From Blastocladiella emersonii ATCC 22665 (taxonomy: Eukaryota; Blastocladiomycota; Blastocladiomycetes; Blastocladiales; Blastocladiaceae), in NCBI GenBank assembly GCA_025594325.1, contig JANHCV010000014.1, positions 372,001-436,000 of the forward strand: a stretch of 64,000 nucleotides of DNA, written 5' to 3'. The notes beneath the pieces are model-generated. The model made no database searches. It was given only the letters and a program-made list of their open reading frames with translations, and was not told the origin of the DNA. The position numbers and the translations under genes were made by a program. Shown one piece after another: positions 1 to 8,993 of the stretch (position 1 is the first letter of the stretch; each line of letters opens with the position of its first letter).

Positions 1-1
1 C

Positions 2-1610
2 GCGCTCGTGGCCGACACCGCTGCGGCGACGAAAAATCTCGTCTTCACCGTGACCGACCACGCGCTCAACAACCTGCAGTTCGTGGTCGCTCGCCTTCTC
101 GTCGCATCCGAGTCCGCCAGCATCATTCTACCCGTACTGCGGTACATCAACTACGAGCTCAAGAAAGCTGGTATCTCGGTGGCCGCCCAAGCGTACGTTC
201 TCCTCGTCCCACATCAGCGGCGCTTGCTGACAGGGAGTTTGCTTGTATAGGAGCGACGGCTCGAACGCCAACTGCCTCATGGGTCGCGGACCTGGCGCGG
301 CGTGCTACCCGCAGATGGTTCGTGACGCGCAAGCGCAGTGGAAGAACATGGAGGAAGATGCGCTGCGCGAGTGGTTCAACTGCAACGTCGATTCGGCCAT
401 GTCGCTGCTCAACAACTCGAGCGACGTCAAGGCCAAGTGGAATGAGCACTACTTCACGACCTGGAAGAAGGACGTGCACATCAAGGCCATCATCGAGGTC
501 CGCGACAAGCTGAGACGGAGCCCTTCCGCGACGGTCACACAGGCGGCGTTCACGAGCGTGCAGACGGTGCTGTGGATCGACGCGCGCCTGAAGCTCAACC
601 CCAAGCACGACGTACGGCGAGTACCATGGGTTCCTGTGATTCGAGTCGGGCTCGACGGTCAGCTGCACGAGATCGTGACGGTGCACGACCGCGACCACGC
701 GTTCAAGCGCGCCGCGATCCACTTCAGCGAGAGCTCCATTGAGGGCAAGACGGACCACACGCTGATCGACAAGATCATCAAGCTGTTCCCCGAGGTGCTC
801 GGCCCAAAGTGGAAGAAACGCGATCGACAAAACGTTCCCGAGGCGCTACGGCTGTTCTCAATGGAGTGCATCGACAAGGTGCGCGAGGCGGCCGGACCCA
901 ACAACGAAAAAGGTACTGGACTCTGCATCATCCTCAACACCTGCCGGAAGCTCCAGGACGCGATGAACAGCTCCGACCTCGACATTGAGCAGCGGCACCA
1001 GCTCGTCAACGAGGCCGGCAGCATCTTCTACCTCGCGTTCCTCGAGAAGTGGTGTTTGGCCGACGGCGGGTCGCCGACCAAGTACGTGTCCGGCATCCCC
1101 GCCTGCACCATCACGGCCCTGTTCAGCATCATCGGCGCGTTCAAGGCCTTTGACGAGCGCTACGCTCGCGCCAACCCAGAGCCGAACGCCAAGCCGTGGC
1201 GCCAGCGCTTCCTCACCACCGACATGGTCGAGGCGTACTTCTCGGGCTGCCGCAACGCGTGGGGTCAGGACGGGCGCGCCAAGTCCAACACGCTGCCGCG
1301 CATCGTGATCCTGCTCGCCATGAGCAAGGCCGACCACTCGGCCGAGCAGCTCGCGAAGCCGTTTGACGAGCTCGGCGGGTTCGTCGGGTCCTTGTCGCGG
1401 CACTCGATGATCGGCGGGTACAAGCGCAACACGGGCGTGTGGGGGACGATGCGCGGCGAGGGATGGGCACGCGGCACTCCGATCGCTCCCGCCGCCCCCG
1501 CCGACCGCCCGCGCAAGCGCCCAGCAGACGAAGTCGAGGGCGGCATCGAGTCGAGACCGAGCAACCGCGGCTTCCACCGCAACGGCACTCATGTGGGTCC
1601 CCAGTCGTAG
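2..1610 (+). CDS. P-element/THAP9-like transposase, C-terminal part (5' end outside window)
   Basis: The frame is open from the left edge to 192. An intron at 193-250 (58 bp, GTACGT...TATAG) restores phase, and the ORF then runs to a TAG at 1608-1610. Features resembling the RNase H-like core and C-terminal region of P-element/THAP9 transposases are a VTDHALNNLQF segment, an SDGSNAN motif just after the splice (candidate catalytic Asp), a HDRDHAFKRA segment, and near the C-terminus LTTDMVEAYFSGCRNAWG, which recalls the family's TDHLExFFxxIRxxGG block with a candidate acidic residue. The tail is basic and proline-rich. The N-terminal DNA-binding domain, if any, lies outside the window. No terminal inverted repeat could be assigned downstream. 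This part contains no internal stop, so it could be an active or domesticated gene. Family assignment is by motif impression only; another DDE transposase family is possible. Confidence 0.5.
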
Positions 1611-2051
1611 GCACGGTCGGCGAGATCGTGCCGGGCGCAGCTTCGCGCCGCGCGCCGAGTCCAACGGGTCACGGGCCCGCGAGGGAAGTCAGAGATCGGG
1701 CAGTTGCAGCAAGAGAGAACATTTTTGTAATGCATAGTTATCATGTTTATTGCGATCCACGGGCTTGCCGAGGTCGAAGAGGGAGAGAAGAGCGGCCGAG
1801 GCGAGGTGGCGGGTGGCGCAAGCGGAGGACTGAGAGGCGGATTGGAGTGGCAGTCTATGGCACGCGTCGGCTTCCCTGTGTCGATCATCGCTTCCACAGC
1901 GCGCGCGGTTGTCGCCCCCCTGAGCGCGGCGTCCCGATGGTTTCCGACGCGACGGTCACGCGCTGGGGTCGCGCGCTTTCACGCCGCGGCCGGTCCGGAG
2001 AAAATTTTCCAGTCGTCGGATTTTTTCGCTCGCTGCGCAACCTCTCCAACG
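1611..2051. other. Spacer between transposase and interrupted F-box-like gene
   Basis: No gene is supported here. The F-box-like paralogue that starts at 19433 (minus) has an ATG and a short N-terminus just before its Asn-Ala-Ser-Asp. Similarity to that gene begins abruptly at about 2052, so this stretch replaces the normal promoter and start codon of the interrupted copy. Confidence 0.5.
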
Positions 2052-2188
2052 AATGCATCCGACTCGGCGCACTTCGAGTTTGCCAACCTGCCGGCCGAGC
2101 CGCTCGCCGCCGTCTTGCACTTTGCCAATCCGCGCTCTCTTGTTCCCGCGACGACGCGCGCCTTTTTGGAGGTCATGGCCCTCAAGTC
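2052..2188 (+). pseudogene. F-box-like family gene, 5' segment, cut by retrotransposon
   Basis: It encodes the N-terminal F-box-like stretch FANLPAEPLAAVLHFANPRS and continues to ALKS, almost identical to the minus-strand copy starting at 19433 (one visible difference, Leu for Ser in TRAFLEV). The reading frame stops matching exactly at 2188, where the LTR begins, and resumes at 7807. The paralogues' start codon (ATGGAGCA...) is absent, because similarity starts only at the Asn-Ala-Ser-Asp residues. The copy was therefore also damaged at its 5' end, before or after the insertion. Proteins of this kind may act as ubiquitin-ligase adaptors if the LP-x-E-x(5)-L motif is a true F-box, which is inference. 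Confidence 0.8.
2184..2188 (+). repeat. Left target-site duplication AAGTC
   Basis: AAGTC directly precedes the TG of the 5' LTR and is repeated directly after the CA of the 3' LTR (7802-7806). The family paralogue at 19.3 kb has a single AAGTC at the same codons (ALKSLKRDW), which shows the empty site. Confidence 0.95.
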
Positions 2189-2404
2189 TGTTGCGTATCG
2201 TTCATGTGGCCACGACTGCGGTGATCAATCATCTGATCTCGCGTGAGCCGCCCGCAATCCCTCGCTCCCGCGCCGCTGCACCCCGCTGCGGCGCGCCCTG
2301 CTTTGTTATCCATTCTCCCCTCTCCCCGTCTTGGGTTCGGGGCCGAAGGCAGGAATAGACATCCCTGACTACTTGTCTCCTGCCTCCTTCCGTTGGCATC
2401 AACA
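2189..2404 (+). repeat. 5' LTR
   Basis: The LTR is 216 bp, begins TGTTGCG and ends CATCAACA. It matches 7586-7801 except for four transitions (in each, A or T here and G or C in the 3' copy). No clear TATA box is visible. The sequence after it begins with a run of T (2405 onward). Confidence 0.95.
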
Positions 2405-2426
2405 TTTTTTTCAAGTAGTTTTCCGC

Positions 2427-3831
2427 ATGGCCTCGAACCCCACCTTCACCATCTTGCCGGCGCTCTGCAGCGACATCTCCGCGCTCCCCAGCACCTGCAG
2501 CACCGCGGCCAAGGACCCCCAGGCCATGCCCACCGCACGCGCGCGCGCCGCCGAGCTGCGCCAGCTACTCGGTGAGCAATTCGCTGCCTGCTTGGCCGCC
2601 ATCGACGCCGCCGCGCAACCCGCGCTGTCCCAGGGCAATGGCACGTCGGCCACCCACCCGCCCAAGCTGCAGGCCCAGGCCGCCAAGGCGCTGGACGCGC
2701 TCATCGCCGCGCACTTGCGCTACAACAACATCATCAACCTCGCCGTTGACATGCTGCCCGCTGAGGCGCCCCCGGCCGCGCCAGCCGCCACCTCGCCAGC
2801 TGCTCCCGCCGCATCAACCACCAGCGTCGACGAGCAGCTGCGCACCAACATCGAGAGCACCCACATCAACTACCGCCACCCAACCCGCGGCAACTGCTGA
2901 GACCCAGCCACCTTCCTCTGCAACCTCCGCGACCTCTACCCGCTGCACAACCTGTACAAGCTGCTCAACGCCGCCACCACCACCGTCGGCCACAACGCCC
3001 AGGTCGTGTACAAGTCGATGGTCCGCGAGGGCGCCGGTCTCGAGGAGCACCAGCTGATTGCCCACTTCTTTGACCACATGAGCACGCTGCCATTGTCCGC
3101 TACCTCGACCTCTCGTTCCCCGCCACTCTGGGCCTCACCCTCGAGCGCCACCGCGTTGTGTTTGTCCGGCGTCTCCACGAGGGGGGTTGCCTGGATCCCA
3201 CTGGCCACCTGCCTCCCGCGCTCCTCTCCTCGTTCCTCAACTTGGTCAAGGGCATCAAGGACGACGTCTACAACGCCCTCTGCCACACGCTCGGCACCGC
3301 CACCTCCAAGCGCACCCCGCTCACGCTTGTCGACCTCATTGGCCCCCACGGCTACGTCCAGATCGCCTCGCGCAGCAAGGCGCCTGCTGGCAACGCTGGC
3401 GACGCTTCGTCCGCCGTGCCGGCTGCGTGCACCAAGTCAGGTGACAAGGACAAGGACAAGTACAAGAACAACAACAACTACAACAACAACAACAACAACT
3501 ACAACAACTACAACAACAAGAACAACAACTACAACAACCACCGCGGCGGCGGCGCCCACAACAAGAACGGCCACTATGACAAGGGCAAGGCCGCTGTGAT
3601 GACTGCGCGTCCCGCAACGCCCCGCGCGCGCTTCTCGCCGTGCCCGACGACTGCCACGATTGTGATTGTGGCGGCAGCGACGAGCGTCAGCGCTCGCGTT
3701 CCCGGTCCCGCTCGCGTCCCCGGTCCCGCTCGCGCTCCCGCTCCGCTGTGCGCAAGCGCGCCCCGCGCAACTACCACGCGGCCGTGGCGCCCGTCTGGCC
3801 CGCGGGTCTCAAGACCAAGTTTGGCGGATGA
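2427..3831 (+). pseudogene. Retrotransposon gag, degraded
   Basis: An ATG at 2427 starts a gag-like protein that is helical and Ala-rich. The frame hits TGA at 2898-2900, but the same frame continues with gag-like sequence (DPATFLCNLRDLYPLHNLYK). Near 3090-3100 the sense moves to another frame (DLSFPATLGLTLERHRVVFVRRLHEGG), consistent with a one-base loss. From about 3460 to 3540 lies an Asn/Tyr/Lys-rich tract made of AAC and TAC codons. After about 3600 the frame changes again, leading to a Cys/His cluster (DDCHDCDCGG, a possible degenerate zinc knuckle) and an Arg-Ser dipeptide tract at about 3693-3750. Gag would form the nucleoprotein particle. At least one stop and two frame changes make this copy non-functional. 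Confidence 0.75.
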
Positions 3832-4176
3832 CCTCGAGCGCTCCCGCTCCAAGTTCGTCTCCTCGCCTGCCCGCGCGGTCGACGGCATTCCCCGCTCCCA
3901 GCCTCTGCTCGCCCACCACCTCCGTGTCCTCGCCCTCCTGCCGGCGTCCGCCACCAGCCTGTTCGCGCACCTGCTCGACAAGTTCTACCACATCATTGTC
4001 GGCTCCCGCCTCGGCCCCACCTTGGCCCGTGCCGCCACCGTCACCCACGACGATCCCCTTCGCGGCCGCCTCGGTCCCGTCGCGCATTTCGCCGCCCCCG
4101 CCCGCTCTGGTGCGCGCCGTGAGCATGACGGCGCCGGTGCGGTCGACCCCAACTGGCTGGGCACGCCCGCATTTTC

Positions 4177-5517
4177 GTGACCTGGGCACGCGCGTCCATC
4201 CGCAACCTGTACGTGGCGCTTGTCGCTCACAATAATAATATCTCTGACCTCATCATTCCGGCTCTATCCAGCCCGATGTCGTCTTCGCGCGCTCGTTTGG
4301 CTGCAGCGAACCGCACGCCCGTTCGCAGCGAGCCTTCTCGGTGCTACCCAGCGTTCCTGACTGTGCGTGCAGACCTGTTCCTCGACAACATCATTCCGGC
4401 TCTATCCAGCCCGATGTCGTCTTCGCGCGCTCGTTCAGCTGCGGCGAACCGCACGCCCGTTTGCAGCGAGCCTTCTCGGTGCTACCCAGCGTTCCTGACT
4501 GTGCGTGCAGACCTGTTCCTTGACAACATCATTCCGGCTCTATCCAGCCCAATGTCGTCTTCGCGCGGCCCGTTTGGCATCAAGACCCTCTTGGCGCAGT
4601 TCCAGGCCGTCATGTCCAACATCTTCCACAACATGCCGTTTGTGCGCGTCTTCATCGACAATCTCGTCATCTTCTCGGCCTTGATCGAGGAGCACACGCA
4701 GCACCTCGTCCTCGTCGTCTACCGTCTCACGCGGTGGAACCTCCGCCTCAACCCCGCCAAGTGCTTCTTCTACTACGCACGCGTGCACCTGCTCGGCCAC
4801 GTCGTCTCGATCCGCGACTGGCCGCGTCCAACGTCCGGCAACCAGGTCCAGAAGTTCCTCGGCCTCGTCAACTACCTGCGCGCCTACATCCCGCTCGCCG
4901 CGGTCCTCATGCACCCGCTTGACGCGCTGCGCAACCTCAAGCGCATCGACCTCGACATCTGCAACGTGTGGACCGATGAGTGCGAGCAGGCGTTCCTCGC
5001 TGTAAAGGCCGCTGTCGCCGCCGCCCCGTGTCTCACGCCGCCCGATTTCGCCAAGCCGTTCTTTGTCGCTACTGACGCCTCGAACGTCGGTCTCGGCGCC
5101 GTCCTGTTCCAGGGTAGCCGCAAGTCCCCACGCTACATCTCGTTTGCCTCTCGCTCTCTGCAGCCCGCCAAGCAGAACTACTTGGCCACCAAGCGCAAGC
5201 TCCTTGGCATCGTCTTCGCGCTCACTCGCTTCTTCTACTACCTCCACGGCCGCCGTTTCGCGTTGTTCACAGTCCACGCGGCGCTCACCCACATGTTCAC
5301 GCAGAAGCGCCTGTCGCCCATCCCCGGAAACTGGCTCAACATGCTGCTCTCCCTCTCGTTCTCGGTCACGCGCCTCCCTGGCGTCCTGAACGTGCTGCCC
5401 GACATCCTGTCGCGCCTGTATAATACCGACGCCCGTGCCCGTCTTGTCGCCATCAACCGCGCTGGCCGGCGTCCTATATTGCGTTCCCCCCGTGGGCGCC
5501 TGCTGGTGGGGGGGGGG
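4177..5517 (+). pseudogene. Retrotransposon reverse transcriptase/RNase H, N-terminally deleted
   Basis: After the tandem repeats the frame encodes the second half of a Ty3-type reverse transcriptase: PFGIKTLLAQFQAVMSNIF followed by VFIDNLVIFS. That corresponds to the catalytic YIDD box with the second Asp replaced by Asn. RNase H follows with FFVATDASNVGLGAVLF, then RKLLGIVFAL (the usual Glu is Lys) and TVHAALTHMF (the usual TDH is TVH), ending with the LPDILSR linker. The fingers/palm region carrying the first catalytic Asp is missing, as is any DSG/DTG protease. Sense continues in the next frame after a run of ten G at 5508-5517. The enzyme is very probably inactive. Confidence 0.85.
4252..4566 (+). 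repeat. 138-bp tandem repeat inside pol (2 full copies plus a partial third)
   Basis: The block beginning ATCATTCCGGCTC occurs at 4252, 4390 and 4528, a 138-bp (46-codon) period that keeps frame. The first two copies differ by only a few bases. It occupies the place where the N-terminal half of reverse transcriptase would be expected, directly before the PFG...FQAVM motif. Confidence 0.9.
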
Positions 5518-7585
5518 TCCCTCCGGATCCTCTCCCGCGCTGTCTCTCCCCGAGTGTGCCCTTGGCGACAGCAAGCTCGAGCAGCTCGTGACGCATGATC
5601 TCTCCCTTGCGGAGAATCGTGCTCGACACTTCTTCCTCGCGCCAGCCTCGCTCCCGCCCGCGGAGCGGGCCCGCGCTTTTGCTGCCGCACCCACCCATGG
5701 GGGCAGCTCTTCTTCAACACCCGCGCCGTCTCTCCCCGAGTGTGCCCTTGGCGACGGCGAGCTCGAGCAGCTCATGACGCACAATCTCTCCCTCGCGGAA
5801 AATCGTGCTCAACACTTCTTCCTCGCGCCGGCCTCGCTCCCGCCCGCGGAGCGGGCCCACGCTTTCGCTGCCGCACCCACCCATGGGGGCAGCTCTTCTT
5901 CAACACCCGCGCCTGCCGTGCACGCCCGCGTCGTCGCCGCCGCACCCGCCCCCGTGGGTAGCGCGCCGCGGCCCGAGTTCTCGCCCATTGGCACCATCCC
6001 GCCCACGCAGCGCCTTGACACGGCGCCCGTTCCGCATGACCAGCGCGACCAGATCATCCGCGACGTGCACGACGTGGGCCACTCGGGTCCCGCGGCCACA
6101 CAGCAGCAGCTCGTCGTCCTCGGCCACGAATGGTCCGGCATGCTCGCCGACTGCCAGCGCGTCATTGCCGGTTGCATCCCGTGCGCGCGGTTCTCGGCCA
6201 CGCGGCAGGGTTTCCACCCAATGCGCTCAATTGAGGCGCTGCTGCTGCTCAACCACCTGTCCATGGACTGCATGCAGCTGCCCATCTCGCCCGACGGATA
6301 CACGCACGTGCTCGTGATCATCGACATCTGCACCCGGTTCGCGTGGCTCCACCCAATCCGCTCCGCGTCTGCCAGCGAGGTCGCCACCTGCTTCCTGGCC
6401 ACGTGCTTCCAGTTTGGCTTCCCGCGCATCATCCAGTCTGACAACGGCCCCAAGTTCGCCAACCAGATCATCGCCTCGCTCGCCGACATGGCCGGCATCG
6501 ACCGCCGCCTCGTGTCGCCGTACCACCTGCAGGCCAACGGCGCCTTGGAGCGTCTCGTTCGCTCGGTCAAGGAGATGCTGCTCCCCTCGCTCAACGGGCA
6601 GCTCGACCGCTGGCCCGCCATGGTCCCGGCCATCCGTTACGCCTACAACATGCGCGCGCACGCGCGCCACGGCTCGACGCCCTTCTCGCTCATGTTCGCG
6701 CGTCCCGCCAACGCGCTCCGCGACTACTGCGCGCAGCCGCCCCTCCGCGACATGACCGAACAGGAGCAGCTCGCTCGCCTCAGGCTCATGACCAAGTCCA
6801 TCTACCCCGCCATTGCGCAGCGCACCGCCGACCGCAACGCCGTTGTGCAGGCGCGCGCCGATCAGCACCGCAAGATCATTGCCACCGACTTCCCCGCGGG
6901 CGCCATCGTCATGCGCATGACCACCGACCGCGCCTCCCGCCTCGACCCACGCTACGAGGGCCCGTACACGGTGGTCCGCCGCAACCGTGGCGGCGCGTAC
7001 GTGGTCCGCCGCAACCGTGGCGGCGCGTACGTGCTCCGCGACGCCACTGGCGCACTCGTCGAGAAAATCCCCGCGCACCACCTGCGCCTCATCGAGCCCG
7101 AGTCGGCGCCTTTGGGCGAATCGGACACCGTGCGCGACATCCTCCGTCATCGCGACGGCGCGAACAGCGAGCGCGAGTACCTGGTCCGCTGGTCCGATCG
7201 CTCCGCCAAGAACTCGTGGATCCCCGCCAGCGGCTTCGACACCGCCGGCGCCATCAACGACTACCACAAGAAGATCTCGGCCGACACCTGGCTCGAGCGC
7301 CAGCGTTCGCTGCAGCGTCTCGCCTCCAAGGTCGCCGCGTCTTCCCCTGCGCCCGCTCCACGCCAAGATCCTGCTCCTCGCCAAGTCTCGGCCGACAAGT
7401 CGCAGTTCTCGGTCACGCAGTCCTCAGCCGCCTCATCGCCCGCCCGCGCCAACCCGAAGCGCGCGCGCTCACCCTCGCCCGACCCGCCGTCGTCCATCAC
7501 GCGCAGCCGGTCCGGTCGCCAGCTCAAGAACGCGGTGTACCAAGGGTTCGTCAAGTCGCTCAGGTCACGGTCTGGGGGGAGGTGA
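5518..7585 (+). CDS. Retrotransposon integrase with C-terminal chromodomain
   Basis: The open frame extends from the G10 run to TGA at 7583-7585. An HHCC zinc-binding module is visible (HDVGHSG...CIPC, about 6068-6185). The catalytic core has Asp in LSMDCMQL, Asp in QSDNGPKF and Glu in ANGALERL, with exactly 35 residues between the last two (the D,D35E signature). A 30-bp duplication (6971-7030) repeats VVRRNRGGAY just before the GALVEKIPAHHLRLIE segment. A chromodomain follows at about 7126-7270 (VRDILRHRDG...YLVRWSDRSAKNSWIPA). The tail is basic and Pro/Ser-rich. Integrase inserts the cDNA, and chromodomains of this class bias insertion toward marked chromatin. This is the best-preserved part of the element and could still be catalytically competent. 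Confidence 0.9.
5542..5913 (+). repeat. 186-bp tandem duplication between RNase H and integrase
   Basis: Two adjacent 186-bp (62-codon) units begin at 5542 and 5728 with GTCTCTCCCCGAG. Each encodes LPECALGDxxLEQLxTHxLS... and ends in THGGSSSSTPAP. A few codons differ between units. A third, partial copy of the Gly/Ser-rich end precedes the first unit. Confidence 0.9.
6971..7030 (+). repeat. 30-bp perfect direct duplication in integrase
   Basis: The sequence starting GTGGTCCGCCGCAACCGTGG occurs at 6971-7000 and again at 7001-7030, adding ten residues in frame. Confidence 0.95.
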
Positions 7586-7801
7586 TGTTGCGTGTCGTTC
7601 ATGTGGCCACGACCGCGGTGATCAATCATCTGATCTCGCGTGAGCCGCCCGCAATCCCTCGCTCCCGCGCCGCCGCACCCCGCTGCGGCGCGCCCTGCTT
7701 TGTTATCCATTCTCCCCTCTCCCCGTCTTGGGTTCGGGGCCGAAGGCAGGAATAGACATCCCTGACTACTTGTCTCCTGCCTCCTTCCGTCGGCATCAAC
7801 A
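7586..7801 (+). repeat. 3' LTR
   Basis: This 216-bp copy is 98% identical to 2189-2404. It follows directly on the pol stop codon and the purine-rich tract GGGGGGAGG, and ends CATCAACA before the right AAGTC. Confidence 0.95.
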
Positions 7802-7806
7802 AAGTC
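7802..7806 (+). repeat. Right target-site duplication AAGTC
   Basis: The second copy of the 5-bp target lies between the 3' LTR and the resumed host frame (TCC TCG AAG CGC = SSKR). Confidence 0.95.
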
Positions 7807-8527
7807 CTCGAAGCGCGACTGGCTCGACTCGCTCCTCGCCCACCGCGTGCCCGTCGCGTGGAAGGAGCGCTACGTGGCCGACCGCGGGTTCCCCGGCGAC
7901 ATTGGCGCGCTTCTCGAGTACGCTAAGGGTGAAATGGTCGGACCGGACAGAATGCGCCGTCCTGGCTTCAAATACTTTGACTCCAATGACAAGCGCGCCA
8001 TGACCTCGCTCTTACCCGTTCTTGCTGACTATCTCATTGACCTTGCGCAGCCCAGCTATGGCGCTGGTCGCAATCTCGCTCGCATCGCCAAGGCTCTCGC
8101 GCAGCGCATTGACGGCGGCTTGAAGAAGAAACCCACGCGCAGTGTCCGCGCCCACGCCGAGCCGCTTCTTGGTCTCATGCAGCTGATTGGCAACTCGCTT
8201 GGGTCGCCCGCCCTGCAACTCGCCAAGGTTCGGCTCCCGCGCATCTTCCACGTCACGCTCGAGATTGGGCAGTGGGCCGCGCTCGTCGACATGGTCGTTC
8301 GTTACAACCGTGTGCGCGACCACTGGCTCAGGTGGAAGATCCGCTTTGGCGCGTTCCTTGGCATGCACGGCGAGCTCGAGTGGAAGCAGCCGCCCCTTGA
8401 CGAGCTCGGCGACCCGCACCTCGACTTTGACAAGGAGTGGGCGTCCACGTGCCTGGTCCACCGCGGATTCGTGCGCATGCTCCTTCGCGACATGGAGATT
8501 AACGACGACAACTTGGGCGACCCGTAG
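7807..8527 (+). pseudogene. F-box-like family gene, 3' segment
   Basis: This continues the gene broken at 2188. Counting one AAGTC only, the two parts are in phase (ALKS then SKRDWLDSLLAHR). The segment is intact to TAG at 8525-8527 and covers the whole family body: VPVAWKERY, GALLEYAKGEMVGPD, LADYLIDLAQP, AEPLLGLMQLIGNSLGSPALQLA, LPRIFHV, FGAFLGMHGELEWK and VHRGFVRMLLRDMEIN. It has no start codon of its own unless transcription begins in the LTR. The first plausible internal ATG-like start would remove the F-box. It resembles the intact copy at 19998-20951 over its full length. Confidence 0.85.
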
Positions 8528-8594
8528 CGCTCGCGTTTCGCTCGTTTGCGTTGCACGTCGCAGCGCAAGAGTATTCGTTCGATTGTTGATTCGA

Positions 8595-8618
8595 ATATAT
8601 ATATATATATATATATAT
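8595..8618. repeat. (AT)12 microsatellite
   Basis: A run of alternating A and T lies 70 bp after the stop of the interrupted F-box-like gene. A short TA/AT run also follows the LYS1 stop codon (about 35754-35765). Confidence 0.9.
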
Positions 8619-8837
8619 CGAGCTTTTCTGGCTCACACAGCCTCTCAGCGAACGTGAGGTGCGTCGTCGCGAGGTAGTGCAGTAGGCACACGGTTCGGGT
8701 TTGGGTCCGAGTCGCACCCTCATCCCGCGCGCGTTGTATTATGACGCGCGGCGGTGTTCAAAGAAACACTGTGATGTGCCCGTGAATTTTAGCGTGCAAG
8801 TGCATTCATTGGGTCGGGCCGCCGCTTGGCGAGAGCT

Positions 8838-8880
8838 GCGAGACGCGTCGCGAAAACAGGTGATCGGACACGTGTCGGAC
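8838..8880 (+). promoter_or_regulatory. Conserved F-box-family upstream block (MCB-like plus E-box)
   Basis: The block contains GAGACGCGTCGCGAAAACAG, then GTGATCGGA and CACGTG. Its inverted equivalent lies upstream of the minus-strand copies (19599-19638 and 21051-21090). It sits about 115-155 bp before the ATG at 8994. ACGCGT is the fungal MCB core and CACGTG an E-box; binding by those factors is inference. Confidence 0.5.
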
Positions 8881-8993
8881 TCGCACCGCTCTCGACTCAC
8901 CGTTCGTCGCGCGCCCTCGCGCTCGCGCGCGCGCTGACCTTGCTCTCTCCTCATCGTTCACTGACAACCCCACCTGAGACCACGAGCGCAAAC

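Larger units (their letters stand above)
2189..7801 (+). mobile_element. Ty3/gypsy chromovirus-type LTR retrotransposon (defective, full length 5613 bp)
   Basis: The element is bounded by two 216-bp LTRs (TG...CA) and flanked by 5-bp AAGTC duplications. The order inside is gag, reverse transcriptase/RNase H, integrase, then a C-terminal chromodomain, which is the Ty3/gypsy order with chromovirus character. A purine-rich tract (about 7572-7582) lies directly before the 3' LTR, and the pol stop codon (7583-7585) abuts the LTR. The LTRs differ at 4 of 216 positions, all transitions, so the insertion is fairly young. The coding part is broken: a stop and frame changes in gag, no recognisable protease or N-terminal reverse transcriptase, a frame change at a run of ten G, and altered active-site residues. 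No standard TGG-type primer-binding site follows the 5' LTR. It could be mobilised only in trans. Confidence 0.95.

Noticed and set aside
2405-2425. tRNA primer-binding site after the 5' LTR
   Set aside because: The sequence begins with a run of T and lacks the TGG start of usual sites; a self-priming mode was considered but no matching complement was established.
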